Source of the DNA: Mycolicibacterium tusciae JS617
GTDB lineage: Bacteria > Actinomycetota > Actinomycetes > Mycobacteriales > Mycobacteriaceae
Direction: 5' to 3'
NCBI RefSeq assembly: GCF_000243415.2
Contig: NZ_KI912270.1
Span: 4,154,001 to 4,218,000, forward strand
DNA: 64,000 bases
Below are positions 1 to 8,838 of this stretch, piece after piece (within the stretch, counting starts at the first letter, position 1; each line of letters starts with the position of its first letter). The notes beneath the pieces are model-generated. The model saw nothing but the letters and a program-made list of their open reading frames with translations. It made no database searches and was not told the origin of the DNA. Both the position numbers and the translations under genes were made by a program.

Positions 1-201
1 CTGGCCGAGGCCGGCCAGCGGATGACCGAGCTGGGCCTGGAATTGGCGGGCTCGGCGGCCATCGTCGGGCAGACACCGACGCTGACGTTGGCCTACCTGG
101 GCAACCGCGCCATGACCATCGCGGGCGGCACGTCGGAGATCACGCGGAACACGATCGCCGAACGGATTTTGGGCCTGCCCCGCGATCCACTGCTGAAGTA
201 A
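1..201 (+). CDS. Acyl-CoA dehydrogenase, C-terminal end only (cut by window edge)
   Basis: The reading frame is open from base 1 to the TAA ending at 201 and gives the last 66 residues of an acyl-CoA dehydrogenase. The end contains AGGTSEITRNTIAERILGLP, the usual C-terminal signature of the family (GGTxEIxRNxIAERxLGLPR), which lies next to the flavin and closes the last helix bundle. The rest of the gene is upstream of the window. These enzymes oxidise acyl-CoA to enoyl-CoA with FAD. Substrate cannot be judged from this tail. It lies 49 bases before a LipW-like esterase on the same strand, and further acyl-CoA genes follow. Confidence 0.9.
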   Translation: MAEAGQRMTELGLELAGSAAIVGQTPTLTLAYLGNRAMTIAGGTSEITRNTIAERILGLPRDPLLK

Positions 202-237
202 ACGGTGGACCGGATCGGACTCGGGATCACGCTGACG

Positions 238-243
238 TAATAC
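238..243 (+). promoter_or_regulatory. Candidate -10 box of a leaderless esterase mRNA
   Basis: TAATAC lies 7 bases before a GTG at 251, the spacing expected if transcription starts on the start codon. No Shine-Dalgarno sequence is visible before 248 or 251, which agrees with a leaderless mRNA. No clear -35 box is seen. Confidence 0.4.
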
Positions 244-250
244 TGGTTTG

Positions 251-1162
251 GTGGCCGGCGCCTTCAAGTCTTCGGACTTCCATCCAGATCTACGTCGCAT
301 CGCTCGGCTCACACCCAAACAAGTGGTGACGCCGGTGACGCTGCCGGTCATTCGGCTGGTAACCCGCCGGATGTGGCGGCGCGTCCCCAAAGGCGTCGAA
401 GCGCTGACCCTGCCGTCGGGTGTCGGGGTCCGGTTGTACCGGCCGACCGGTGTCACCGGCGCCGGACCCGCGCTGTTGTGGATACACGGCGGCGGCTACG
501 TCATCGGCCATCCGGGCCAGGACGACGAGCTATGCCGCCGCTACGCCAGGAGCCTGGGCGCCACAGTGGTGTCGGTCGATTACCGGCTGGCACCCGAGCA
601 CGCCTACCCGGATGCGCTGGAGGACTGCTATGCGGCCTTGACCTGGTTGGCGCGACTGCCGTCGGTGGATGCAAGCCGCATCGCGATCGGAGGCGCCAGC
701 GCGGGCGGCGGCCTGGCGGCCGCACTGGCGCTGCACACGCGCGATCAGGACGAAATCGCACTGGCCGCCCAGTTGCTGGTCTATCCGATGCTCGATGACC
801 GCACCGTGGGCCGCGATGAGCCCAACCCCGGACTTCGGCTGTGGAACCGGACGAGCAACGACTTCGCGTGGTCGGCCTACCTAGGCGAGGCCGACCCCGA
901 GGTGGCAGTGCCTGCGCGGCGGACGGACCTGCGCGGACTGCCGCCGGCCTGGATGGGCGTCGGAACACTGGACCTGTTCCACGACGAGGACCTCACGTAC
1001 GCGGAACGGCTGGAGGCCGCAGGCGTGCCATGTGAAGTCGAAGTCGTCGAGGGCGCCTTCCACGGCTTCGACGGGATCGCTCCGAAAGCCGAAGTGTCGC
1101 AGGCATTTTTCGACAGCCAGTGTGCCTTGCTGCGGCGACTCCTGACCCCGGCTGCCGCCTAG
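251..1162 (+). CDS. Alpha/beta-hydrolase, HSL-type esterase/lipase (LipW-like)
   Basis: About 303 residues with the full hormone-sensitive-lipase pattern: oxyanion-hole motif HGGGYV near residue 79, nucleophile elbow GGASAGG near residue 147, and the acid and base at the end (LDLFHDEDL, then GAFHGFDG). These enzymes hydrolyse short-chain acyl esters. Start: TTG 248 and GTG 251 are adjacent and neither has a ribosome-binding site; GTG 251 is preferred because of the -10 box at 238-243. It ends 2 bases before a GTG-started peptidase, so the two are probably co-transcribed. In M. tuberculosis lipW (Rv0217c) lies next to Rv0216/fadE3, as here, which supports orthology, but this was not searched. 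Confidence 0.88.
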   Translation: MAGAFKSSDFHPDLRRIARLTPKQVVTPVTLPVIRLVTRRMWRRVPKGVEALTLPSGVGVRLYRPTGVTGAGPALLWIHGGGYVIGHPGQDDELCRRYARSLGATVVSVDYRLAPEHAYPDALEDCYAALTWLARLPSVDASRIAIGGASAGGGLAAALALHTRDQDEIALAAQLLVYPMLDDRTVGRDEPNPGLRLWNRTSNDFAWSAYLGEADPEVAVPARRTDLRGLPPAWMGVGTLDLFHDEDLTYAERLEAAGVPCEVEVVEGAFHGFDGIAPKAEVSQAFFDSQCALLRRLLTPAAA

Positions 1163-1164
1163 CC

Positions 1165-2130
1165 GTGGGTGGCGGACTTCCCGAAACCGATCCATACGAT
1201 TACGGACTGCTCGATGTCGGTGACGGAAACACGATCTATTGGGAGGTAAGGGGTAGACCGGCCGGGCTTCCGGTGCTGATCGTCCACGGTGGACCAGGCA
1301 GCGGCCGATCACGAAGCGCGCACAAGTCGTTCGACCACGACGTGTTTCGGATCATTCTCTTCGACCAGCGCGGTTGTGGCGGCAGTGTGCCCAGCGCCGC
1401 TGATCCAACCACTGACATGGCGCACAACACCACCGAACACCTTCTGGCGGACATCGAAGCGCTGCGCGCGCACCTGGGTGTGGATCGGTGGTTGCTCTAC
1501 GGCGGGTCTTGGGCATCGACGCTCATCCTGGCCTACGCCGAACGCCATCCGGACCGAGTGGGTGGGATCATCCTGGTCGGGGTGACGATGACACGGCCGC
1601 GTGAGATCGACTGGCTCTATCACGGTTTGCGCCTGCTGTTGCCGATCGAGTGGGAGCGCTTTCGCGCTGCGGTACCGATCCAGGAGCAAGACGGCAACCT
1701 TGTCGAGGCCTATCGGCGATTGATGGAACACCCAGACCTCAGGGTGCGAGAGCAGGCTGCGCGAGACTGGTGCACATGGGAGGACGCTGCGATCGCCCAC
1801 GAAGCTCTTGGCAGTCCCGGCCAATACAGTGCCCAGAACGACTCGGCGAAGCTGGCCTTTGTTCGCATCTGCACGCATTACTTTGCGCACAATGCCTGGC
1901 TGGACGATGATCAGATACTGCGAAATGCACAAGCGCTCAGGGGAATTCCCGGTGTTCTCATCCACGGTCGCCTCGACTTGTCAGCTCCGCTGCTGACTGC
2001 CACCGAACTCGCCCAAGCCTGGCCTGATGCGGTGTTGACGGTCATCGAGGACTCCGGCCACACCGGCAGCCCCGCAATGGGTACCGCGATCAGAGACGCA
2101 ATCGCGCGCTTCGCCGAAAGCCCGGCTTAA
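1165..2130 (+). CDS. pip: Proline iminopeptidase (alpha/beta-hydrolase, S33)
   Basis: About 321 residues. It has the Pip signature: HGGPGSG after the first strand, the catalytic Ser in GGSWAS, the Asp in HGRLDLSAP and the His in EDSGHTG near the end. The enzyme releases N-terminal proline from peptides in the cytoplasm. The frame is open from 1120, but that would overlap the esterase by 43 bases; GTG 1165, just after the esterase stop, gives the usual N-terminus (YDYGLLDVGDGNTIYWEVRG). The protein looks complete. Its stop codon sits in the left arm of a hairpin shared with the convergent amidohydrolase gene. Confidence 0.88.
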   Translation: MGGGLPETDPYDYGLLDVGDGNTIYWEVRGRPAGLPVLIVHGGPGSGRSRSAHKSFDHDVFRIILFDQRGCGGSVPSAADPTTDMAHNTTEHLLADIEALRAHLGVDRWLLYGGSWASTLILAYAERHPDRVGGIILVGVTMTRPREIDWLYHGLRLLLPIEWERFRAAVPIQEQDGNLVEAYRRLMEHPDLRVREQAARDWCTWEDAAIAHEALGSPGQYSAQNDSAKLAFVRICTHYFAHNAWLDDDQILRNAQALRGIPGVLIHGRLDLSAPLLTATELAQAWPDAVLTVIEDSGHTGSPAMGTAIRDAIARFAESPA

Positions 2131-2172
2131 CGGGTTGATCGCAGGCACCTGATGCGCGGGATCAACCCGTTA
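2128..2172. terminator. Bidirectional terminator hairpin built from both stop codons
   Basis: TAACGGGTTGATC (2128-2140) and GATCAACCCGTTA (2160-2172) are perfect 13-base inverted arms with a 19-base loop. The left arm begins with the TAA of the iminopeptidase gene and the right arm contains the TGA of the convergent amidohydrolase gene, so one hairpin serves both strands. There is no long U-tract, as is common in mycobacteria. Confidence 0.7.
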
Positions 2173-3475
2173 GCGCACCGCCGTGGACCACATTTCCTGC
2201 CACGATCGTGGCCACCACCATGCCGGAGTCGAGTTCGGCCAGCACCTCGGCCGGTCCAGCTCCGAGTATGCACAGATCCCCGGGTTGGCCGGGCGCGATA
2301 CGGCGCTGCACGGCCGGCGCATCGGCCGCACCGAAAAACATTCCGAGAGCGTCGCGCGCCGTCACGCATTCGTCCGCCCCGAGCACGGTTCCCCCGCCTG
2401 TGGTGCGAGATACTGCGGCGCGCATAGCCTTCCACGGGTCGCCATGGCCGAAAGGCATGTCGGTGGACAACGCAACAGGAACCTTGGCGGCCAACAGGGA
2501 ACCAACCCGCCACAGTTCGTGATGCTCGGCGGTGGGCACGTCGTTCAGATATTGATCACCCCGTTCGGCGACGAAGTTGGGCTGCGTCACGACCGTCGCT
2601 CCGACTTCGACGATGTCCGCAACACTGTCGTCGGGCACGACCGCGGCATGCTCGATGCGGTCCTGCGGGTGGCGTCCCGCCGATCGCAGCGCAGCCAGGG
2701 TGATCACCAATTGCGCTGCTGTGACGCAGTGCACCGCGACCGGGACATCCTCGGCGTGGCGCTCGGCGATCCACGCGGTGAGACCGGCGAGATCGAGATC
2801 GGTGTCATGCAGGATCCGCTTGCCGGGAGCAAGACAGTGCACTCGTTGACGGAGTTCACCTCGGCGGTGGGCGGCCATGAGTTTGACGACATCTCCGATT
2901 TCCAGGTCCGGTGTGGCGTCGGTGACGCCGGTAACTCCGTACGCACTCAGTCGCCTGCTGACCTCAGCAAGCCCGCTTTCGTTGCGCTGCAACGTATCCG
3001 ACCAGTAATGATCAGAGCTGCGTAGTCGGCCATCGGGGTGATCGGCGAGTCCGACCTGCGCGAGCCCGGCTGAGTTCAGAGTCCAGAGGACCCCGCTGCG
3101 GTGCTGGACCCTGACCGGCACCGGTGGCGATAGGTTGTCCAATACCGTGCGGTCCAGCGGCCCGGCGACAGCTTCGTGATATCCGACCGCTCGGACCCAA
3201 CCGTCACTGCCGACATCGGCGGCGGCGAGAACACGAGTCAGATCGGCGCGGCTGTGCACTTCGGCCGGACCCACCCGAACCGACGTCAACGCCGCTGCCG
3301 CCGAACGGAGATGGACGTGGTGATCATGCAGGCCAGGGACTACCGTTGCGCTGTTGGCGTCGTAGACCTGCTCACCGGGTAACGGTGTCAGCGCAGGCGA
3401 GATCGCGACGATCTGGTCTTCCACGCGAATGTCGGCGGCGCTCCCGTTGAGCAATACTGCGCGCTGAATCAACAT
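2162..3475 (-). CDS. Amidohydrolase-superfamily protein (YtcJ/imidazolonepropionase-like)
   Basis: 437 residues. It begins with the small beta-sandwich typical of composite-domain amidohydrolases, then PGLHDHHVHLRS, whose H-x-H is the first metal-binding pair. Further motifs are AVHCVT and DRIEHAAVV in the middle and LSTDMPFG near the C-terminus (catalytic Asp). The C-terminal segment returns to the sandwich domain (PGQPGDLCIL). The family hydrolyses C-N bonds in cyclic amides, ureas and N-acyl compounds; the substrate is unknown. ATG 3475 overlaps the TGA of the upstream CoA-transferase gene by 7 bases, so translation is probably coupled. Confidence 0.8.
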   Translation of the reverse strand: MLIQRAVLLNGSAADIRVEDQIVAISPALTPLPGEQVYDANSATVVPGLHDHHVHLRSAAAALTSVRVGPAEVHSRADLTRVLAAADVGSDGWVRAVGYHEAVAGPLDRTVLDNLSPPVPVRVQHRSGVLWTLNSAGLAQVGLADHPDGRLRSSDHYWSDTLQRNESGLAEVSRRLSAYGVTGVTDATPDLEIGDVVKLMAAHRRGELRQRVHCLAPGKRILHDTDLDLAGLTAWIAERHAEDVPVAVHCVTAAQLVITLAALRSAGRHPQDRIEHAAVVPDDSVADIVEVGATVVTQPNFVAERGDQYLNDVPTAEHHELWRVGSLLAAKVPVALSTDMPFGHGDPWKAMRAAVSRTTGGGTVLGADECVTARDALGMFFGAADAPAVQRRIAPGQPGDLCILGAGPAEVLAELDSGMVVATIVAGNVVHGGALTG

Positions 3476-4581
3476 GAAAGGGAAAGCTTCTCGCTGATCA
3501 GCTGATCAACGACATCGTTGTCGGCACCCAGCTCCGACGCCTTGGCCGGCAGCCACGGAGTCGGATTGCAATGCGTTTCACCGGCGTTCGGCAATTCAGC
3601 GTAGGTGGCGGCGACGGCAGACATCGACAACTCGATCAGTTCGCCGCCGCCACTGCGTAGCGACTGCGCGACCGTCACCGCGGCCTCCAAGCCGGTCAGC
3701 GGGTCGGCGATCGCGTCACCGCAGAAGACCGGGGCGTCATCACCTCCGCACACCAACCCCCCGGAAACCGCGGCGTCGTCACCGAACGCTACCCAGTTGG
3801 CGCGTTCACCGCCGGTGCCGTGACCGGTGATCCGCAACCAGACCCTGCCGTCGCGCGGACCTATGTCTGTCGGCCCGAGACCGCGGTTGATCAAGGCCGC
3901 CGGGCGTGACGACTCGATCACGACATCGGCGGCGGCCAGCAGCCTGTGCAGCCCGCTCGGTTGATCGAAATCGACGACGTAGGAAAGCTTTTTACCATTC
4001 ATCCAGTCGAAGAAGACCGGTGGGCCCGCGCGTGTGCCGTCGGGACGCGAAGCGCTTTCCACCTTCACGACGGTCGCGCTGGCCTGTGCCAACAACTGTC
4101 CGCAGAGCGGGCCGGCCCACATCGAGGACAAATCGGCGACCAGCAGGCCGGACGGGCTGCGCGTCGTCGTGGCCGCGCCGAACGGGTAGATGCGCGGCGG
4201 TTCGGCGGGCGTCTCGCCGAGCGCGGCGACCGGAAGCCCGAGCAGACGAGCCCGTTCGGTGACATCGGCGCAGTCGCTTTCGGCGACCCAGCGCTGTACC
4301 GCAGGCCAGGGATCGTCCCCGATGGAGTCCTCTCCTACCAGTGCGGGCACCGCGTCGACGTCGTCGGCGCGCGACAGCGTGAGCGCACACCACGAGTCAC
4401 GGCATTGCATGAGGTGCGTAGCCCCACCCGCCGAGACGCGGCCGCGAGGTGAGTGACCGAGCAATCCGGCCCGGCCCGCGATGATGACGTCGGCGTCAAC
4501 TTCGACACCGGTGAGTTCACGAAATCCATTGGCGACGCGGCGAGCCCGCGACACCACGCCAACGGGGACCGTCAACGACAT
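3469..4581 (-). CDS. CaiB/BaiF (class III) CoA-transferase family protein, short form
   Basis: 370 residues from ATG 4581; upstream in-frame sequence to 4815 overlaps the next gene and looks non-coding (Cys-, Thr- and Arg-rich). The recognisable block is GLLVADLSSMWAGPLCGQLL, matching the family's LDLSxxxAGPxxxxxLADLGA region, followed by VVKVES and a nucleotide-like GADVVI/AADVVIES segment. Family members move CoA between acyl groups through an aspartyl-CoA intermediate. At 370 residues and with a non-standard N-terminal 150 residues, this may be a divergent or degenerate member. It lies between a double-hotdog protein and an amidohydrolase, all on the minus strand, consistent with one operon. 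Confidence 0.72.
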   Translation of the reverse strand: MSLTVPVGVVSRARRVANGFRELTGVEVDADVIIAGRAGLLGHSPRGRVSAGGATHLMQCRDSWCALTLSRADDVDAVPALVGEDSIGDDPWPAVQRWVAESDCADVTERARLLGLPVAALGETPAEPPRIYPFGAATTTRSPSGLLVADLSSMWAGPLCGQLLAQASATVVKVESASRPDGTRAGPPVFFDWMNGKKLSYVVDFDQPSGLHRLLAAADVVIESSRPAALINRGLGPTDIGPRDGRVWLRITGHGTGGERANWVAFGDDAAVSGGLVCGGDDAPVFCGDAIADPLTGLEAAVTVAQSLRSGGGELIELSMSAVAATYAELPNAGETHCNPTPWLPAKASELGADNDVVDQLISEKLSLSC

Positions 4582-4597
4582 CACAGCTCCATTGTGC

Positions 4598-5620
4598 TCA
4601 GAACTGGAGCACAGTAAACCGCCAGTCCAGAACCTGCTGGTCAGGCTCGCCTGGGTTCGTCCCCCCAGTCGCTTCGCTCCTACCCCCTGGGACTGCGTGG
4701 ACGACAGAACGCAGGTTGAGCACTCCGCCACGGCCTGCAGGCAGCGGTACGGCGCTCTCGATGTGCAATTCGCTGTAGAGCGTGTCGCCCTCGTGCACAG
4801 GTCCGGTGTGGTCACACGACTGCCAGCCCAGGACGGTCACCATGTTGGGCAACAACCGGTTTGCCTGTGCCAGCGCCAGACCGATGGTATGCCCTCCGTA
4901 CACCAGTCGCTGCCCGCTGCTACGCCAATCATGGTGCGTGGCAGCTATATTCAAGGTCAGTCGAGCGAGTTCAGGGGCGCTGCTGACGATGTCGGCGGAA
5001 CTGTGCAGCACCGCGCCGGCCAAGTCTGCATCGAAATGCGCTCCCGGGACCTTGGCACGGTAGGCGTCGTCGTTCCAGTCCGCGGTCGGGTCGGGGATCG
5101 GTGCCTGCTCGGTCCCGATCGTTGACAGATCGTCGGCCTGGCCGGTGTCGGGCGCACTTTCGCTCAACGGCAGCATCGCGCAACGGTGGAAGTCGAGGAC
5201 CAATCGGCCGACGTCGTCGACGGTCGTCATCCGCAAGGCCGCAAGGCCCGTACGCGCACGACCCGGCTTGGTTGAATTCTGCTTCAGCCCAACCACTTCC
5301 GTGCGGGTGAACAACGTATCGCCGATCACCGGAAAGCGGTGAAACGCCAGCCCGCGGTAGAACAGATTGGCCTTTACCCGCTGGGTCGCCAGCGTGGTCT
5401 GGCCTATCGCGACATCGCAGACCAACCCCGGATGCGCCAACGGCGTGGCGGCACCCGTCACAGCTGCCGCCAGCTCGGCGTCGAGGGCGAGGCGCAAACG
5501 GTCGCCGACGATCGACTGATGAACCGCGGCGGCGCCGGGTGTCAGAGTCATCGACGGTGCGGCGTCGAACACCTGGCCGACCTCTAGGTCGTCGAAGTAT
5601 GGGCCGCTCACGGCAGACAT
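4598..5620 (-). CDS. Double-hotdog MaoC-like protein (Rv0216 orthologue)
   Basis: 340 residues from ATG 5620 (GTG 5638 would add six residues). It contains two hotdog repeats. The first half starts GPYFDDLEVGQVFDAAP and the second has LNIAATHHDWR and YGGHTIGLALAQ, the helix region that carries hydratase residues in MaoC enzymes. From memory it is closely similar along its length to M. tuberculosis Rv0216, whose gene is also divergent from fadE3. Related proteins hydrate enoyl-CoA or mesaconyl-type thioesters; the substrate of Rv0216 is not established to my knowledge. It is divergent from the acyl-CoA dehydrogenase gene with only 29 bases between start codons. Confidence 0.85.
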   Translation of the reverse strand: MSAVSGPYFDDLEVGQVFDAAPSMTLTPGAAAVHQSIVGDRLRLALDAELAAAVTGAATPLAHPGLVCDVAIGQTTLATQRVKANLFYRGLAFHRFPVIGDTLFTRTEVVGLKQNSTKPGRARTGLAALRMTTVDDVGRLVLDFHRCAMLPLSESAPDTGQADDLSTIGTEQAPIPDPTADWNDDAYRAKVPGAHFDADLAGAVLHSSADIVSSAPELARLTLNIAATHHDWRSSGQRLVYGGHTIGLALAQANRLLPNMVTVLGWQSCDHTGPVHEGDTLYSELHIESAVPLPAGRGGVLNLRSVVHAVPGGRSEATGGTNPGEPDQQVLDWRFTVLQF

Positions 5621-5649
5621 GTTGGCATTAGGCCGCACAAAGTGTCAAT

Positions 5650-6807
5650 ATGGCCGTACATATGTTGAACGATGAAGAAACCATGCTGGTGTCGACCGTG
5701 CGGGCCTTTGTGGACCGCGAGGTGAAGCCGACGGTGCGGGAGGTCGAGCACGCCAACGAATATCCGAAGGCGTGGATCGAGCAGATGAAGCGCATCGGCA
5801 TCTACGGACTGGCGATCCCCGAGTCCTACGGGGGATCCCCGGTGTCGATGCCGTGCTACGTGGAGGTCACGCAGGAACTGTCCCGCGGATGGATGAGCCT
5901 GGCCGGCGCAATGGGCGGGCATACGGTGGTGGCCAAACTGCTCGCGCTGTTCGGCACCGAGGAGCAGAAGCAGTCCTACCTGCCGGCGATGGCGTCCGGT
6001 GAGGTGCGGGCGACGATGGCGCTCACCGAGCCGGGCGGCGGTTCGGATCTACAGAACATCACCACCGTCGCGGCGACCGATGGCTCGGATCTGGTGATCA
6101 ACGGTTCCAAGACGTGGATCAGCAACGCCCGCAGGTCAGGTCTGATCGCACTGCTGTGCAAGACCGACCCGTCGGCCACGCCCAAACACAGGGGCATTTC
6201 GGTGGTACTCGTGGAGCACGGCCCGGGGCTGACCGTGTCACGGGATCTGCCCAAGCTGGGCTACAAGGGGGTTGAGTCCTGCGAGCTGACCTTCGACGAC
6301 TACCGCCTGCACGCAACGGCAATTCTCGGGGGCGAGCCCGGCAAAGGGTTCGCGCAGATGATGAAAGGCCTTGAGACAGGACGTATTCAGGTCGCCGCAC
6401 GCGCGCTCGGAGTGGCTACCGCAGCGCTCGAGGATGCACTGAAGTATGCACAGGGGCGGGAGAGCTTCGGGAAGCCGATCTGGAAGCACCAGTCCATCGG
6501 CAACTATCTGGCCGACATGGCGACCAAATTGACCGCTGCGCGTCAACTCACCCGATATGCCGCCGAGCGTTACGACAGTGGCGACCGGTGCGACATGGAA
6601 GCCGGGATGGCGAAGTTGTTCGCATCCGAGGTAGCCATGGAGATCGCGTTGAATGCGGTCCGGATCCACGGCGGTTACGGCTATTCCACCGAGTACGACG
6701 TCGAACGCTATTTTCGCGATGCGCCGCTGATGATCGTCGGTGAGGGCACCAACGAGATCCAGCGCAACGTGATCGCGGCGCAGCTCGTGGCCCGCGGCGG
6801 AATCTAG
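5650..6807 (+). CDS. fadE3: Acyl-CoA dehydrogenase (FadE3-like)
   Basis: 385 residues with the family's usual order: N-terminal helical domain, central beta domain with MALTEPGGGSDL and the FAD-binding KTWISNA, and a C-terminal helical domain ending RIHGGYGYSTEYDVERYFRD and IVGEGTNEIQRNVIA. The Glu in GEGTNEI region corresponds to the catalytic-base region of short- and branched-chain enzymes. It catalyses FAD-linked dehydrogenation of acyl-CoA. ATG 5650 and ATG 5662 are both possible starts. The gene is followed 1 base later by a GntR regulator, and is divergent from an Rv0216-type protein as in M. tuberculosis. Confidence 0.9.
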   Translation: MAVHMLNDEETMLVSTVRAFVDREVKPTVREVEHANEYPKAWIEQMKRIGIYGLAIPESYGGSPVSMPCYVEVTQELSRGWMSLAGAMGGHTVVAKLLALFGTEEQKQSYLPAMASGEVRATMALTEPGGGSDLQNITTVAATDGSDLVINGSKTWISNARRSGLIALLCKTDPSATPKHRGISVVLVEHGPGLTVSRDLPKLGYKGVESCELTFDDYRLHATAILGGEPGKGFAQMMKGLETGRIQVAARALGVATAALEDALKYAQGRESFGKPIWKHQSIGNYLADMATKLTAARQLTRYAAERYDSGDRCDMEAGMAKLFASEVAMEIALNAVRIHGGYGYSTEYDVERYFRDAPLMIVGEGTNEIQRNVIAAQLVARGGI

Positions 6808-6808
6808 C

Positions 6809-7537
6809 GTGAAGGCGCCCCCCGCGTACCAGGCACTGCGCGAACAACTTCGCGACGAGATCGACGCGGGGCGCTACCGCGACGGAGCGCGTCTGCCCAC
6901 CGAGTCAGAACTGGTTGCCCGCCACAACCTTTCCCGGCAGACGGTCCGACGGGCGTTTCAGGACTTGGTCGCCGAGGGCGTGGTGTACCGCGTTCCTGGC
7001 CGCGGCACCTATGCCCATGGAGAGGGTCGGCGCTATCTGCGTCAGCTCGGTTCGATCGAAGACCTGATGAGCCTCTCCGACGACACGACGATGCAAGTGC
7101 TGACCGGTCTGCGCAGACGCGTGGATCTCGATGCCGCCAGTCGCCTACGACTCGACGACGACATCGTCTACTCGGTCGTCTTCCGGCGGCTCCACGACGG
7201 GGTGCCGTTCGTGATGACGACCGTGCACCTCGCGCCCGCTGTCGCGCACGCGGTGGTGTCGTCGCCCGAACTACAAGACGGTGCGGTCGGCACACAAACG
7301 GTGATCGGCGTCCTCGAGCCCCAGCTGACAGACCCGATTGCCGAAGCGGCACAGTCCATTACAGTGGCGCCGGCGGACAGTGCGGTCGCTGATGCGGTGT
7401 CGTGTGAGCCCGGCCATTGCATGCTTCGAGTCGACCGGCTCTACAGCGATACCTCGGGACGCCCCGTCGAGTTGTCCGTCAGCCATTTCCTACCCGAGCA
7501 GTACACCTACCGGGTGACGTTGCGCCGCTCCGGCTAG
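6809..7537 (+). CDS. GntR-family regulator, HutC/UTRA type
   Basis: 242 residues from GTG 6809. The first 70 residues form a GntR winged helix (YQALREQLRDEIDAG, then LPTESELVARHNLSRQTVRR and VYRVPGRGTYAH). Residues about 85-240 are a UTRA ligand-binding domain with the usual RLYSDTSGRPVELSVSHF region near the end. UTRA regulators usually repress a neighbouring catabolic operon until a small metabolite binds. The 1-base gap to the acyl-CoA dehydrogenase gene suggests co-transcription and control of that enzyme or of the divergent operon. Mobile-element debris starts about 40 bases downstream. Confidence 0.9.
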   Translation: MKAPPAYQALREQLRDEIDAGRYRDGARLPTESELVARHNLSRQTVRRAFQDLVAEGVVYRVPGRGTYAHGEGRRYLRQLGSIEDLMSLSDDTTMQVLTGLRRRVDLDAASRLRLDDDIVYSVVFRRLHDGVPFVMTTVHLAPAVAHAVVSSPELQDGAVGTQTVIGVLEPQLTDPIAEAAQSITVAPADSAVADAVSCEPGHCMLRVDRLYSDTSGRPVELSVSHFLPEQYTYRVTLRRSG

Positions 7538-7579
7538 ACGGTATGAGGGGCTGGGGCCCCGCTCACATGTGAACGTGGG

Positions 7580-8461
7580 TTGCCGACAGGAATGTGGTCC
7601 TGGCCGGTAGAGCCACAGATGTGGGAGGCCCCAGTGAAGGTCGCATGCGGTCTTGATGGTCAGACCGGGGAGCTCTTCGAGCGGCGGTTGACTCCGGATC
7701 ACGGGGAGATCCTGGCGTGGTTGGGTGATCTGCCTGGGCCGGTTGCTGCGACGTATGAGGCGGGCCCGACGGGTTTCGTGTTGGCGCGCAGCATCAACGC
7801 CGCCGGGATCAGGTGTTCAGTCGCCGCGCCATCGAAGTTGCAGCGCCCGGTCGGCGATCGGGTCAAGACCGATAAACGCGATGCTCGTCATCTGGCCCGG
7901 TTGTTGCATCTGGGTGAGATCGTCGAAGTCGAGATCCCCGGCGTGGAGCAGGAATCTGCGCGTGATCTGTTCCGGGCGCGGGAGGCCTGCCGCAAGGACC
8001 TGATGGCCGCCCGCCATCGACTCTCCAAGCTGCTGCTGCGCCGAGGGATCGTCTACTACGGCGGAACGGCCTGGTCACGAAATCACGAACGGTGGCTGCA
8101 GAGCCAGCGGTTCGACGACCCCGCGCTGGCGATCGCCTACGACACCGCCTTCGACACGGTGTTGACCACCACCGCTCGCCGCGATCGTCTCGATGCGGCG
8201 ATCACCGCGATGGCCGCCGATTCCTCGTTCACCCCGGTGGTGACGCGGCTGGGGTGTCTGCGCGGGGTCTCGACGTTGACGGCGTTTGGGTTGGCCACCG
8301 AGATCGGCGACTGGCACCGGCTGAGCGGGCGTTCGATCGGCGCCTATTTGGGGCTGGTGCCATGCGAGTACTCCTCGGGAGACAACAGGGTCCAGGGCGG
8401 GTTGACCCGCACCGGCAACGGCCACGCCCGCCGGTTGTTGATCGAGGCGGCTTGGCATCAG
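7580..8461 (+). pseudogene. IS110-family transposase, truncated at both ends
   Basis: The frame encodes the central IS110 transposase: LTPDHGEILAWLGDLPGPV, TYEAGPTGFVLAR, VAAPSKLQRPVGDRVKTDKR (DEDD nuclease region) and the later GNGHARRLLIEAAWH of the transposase_20 domain. The GxDxHK-like start with the first catalytic Asp is not seen; the frame begins MWEAPVKVACGLDGQTGE. After AAWH, at about 8461, the expected C-terminus is replaced by an unrelated 12-residue tail ending at 8500, just into the end of an IS256-type element. A C-terminal IS110 piece appears at 13845-14078. Non-functional. Confidence 0.85.
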
Positions 8462-8496
8462 GTCAAGTCCAGGGACGTGGTGTACGACGTCGTCGT

Positions 8497-8509
8497 GTGA
8501 TTCTTCGAG
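8497..8509. repeat. IS256-type terminal inverted repeat, left
   Basis: GTGATTCTTCGAG; exact reverse complement of 13764-13776. Confidence 0.8.
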
Positions 8510-8518
8510 GTAGTTGGG

Positions 8519-8741
8519 TCAGGCGGTCAGTGCCGCTGGGGTGGCCTCCTGTTCTGTCGGTGTGTCGTTGACGGTGCGTGATTTGCTGAGGACGTCGAGG
8601 CCGAGGTAGCGCCGCGATTCTGCCCATTCGTCGTGTTGTTCGGCCAGGACGGCGCCGACGAGGCGGATCAGAGCGTTTCGGTCGGGGAAGATGCCGACGA
8701 CGTCGGTGCGTCGGCGGATCTCCTTGTTGAGGCGTTCGATC
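8519..8741 (-). pseudogene. IS256-family transposase, C-terminal fragment
   Basis: Read on the minus strand from 8739 this encodes IERLNKEIRRRTDVVGIFPD, then RNALIRLVGAVLAEQHDEWA and RRYLGLDVLSKSR, ending with TGA at 8519-8521. This is the conserved C-terminus of mycobacterial IS256-type transposases, including the conserved helix after the last catalytic region. Its missing N-terminal part ends at SNNPQ near 12709. A Tn554-type element has separated the two, so neither half can make an active transposase. Confidence 0.88.
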
Positions 8742-8753
8742 GTTATCTGTAGT
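8742..8753. repeat. Tn554-type terminal inverted repeat, left
   Basis: GTTATCTGTAGT; matches the right end in inverted orientation (12 of 12, with 17 of 19 over a longer stretch). Confidence 0.85.
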
Positions 8754-8838
8754 CCGGCGGTCGGGCAGGGTTGTGACCTGCTGGTTTGCGGTGTGGACGG
8801 TGTCCGCGACGTGCTCTTGGCGCTCGGTTGTCGCCCAG

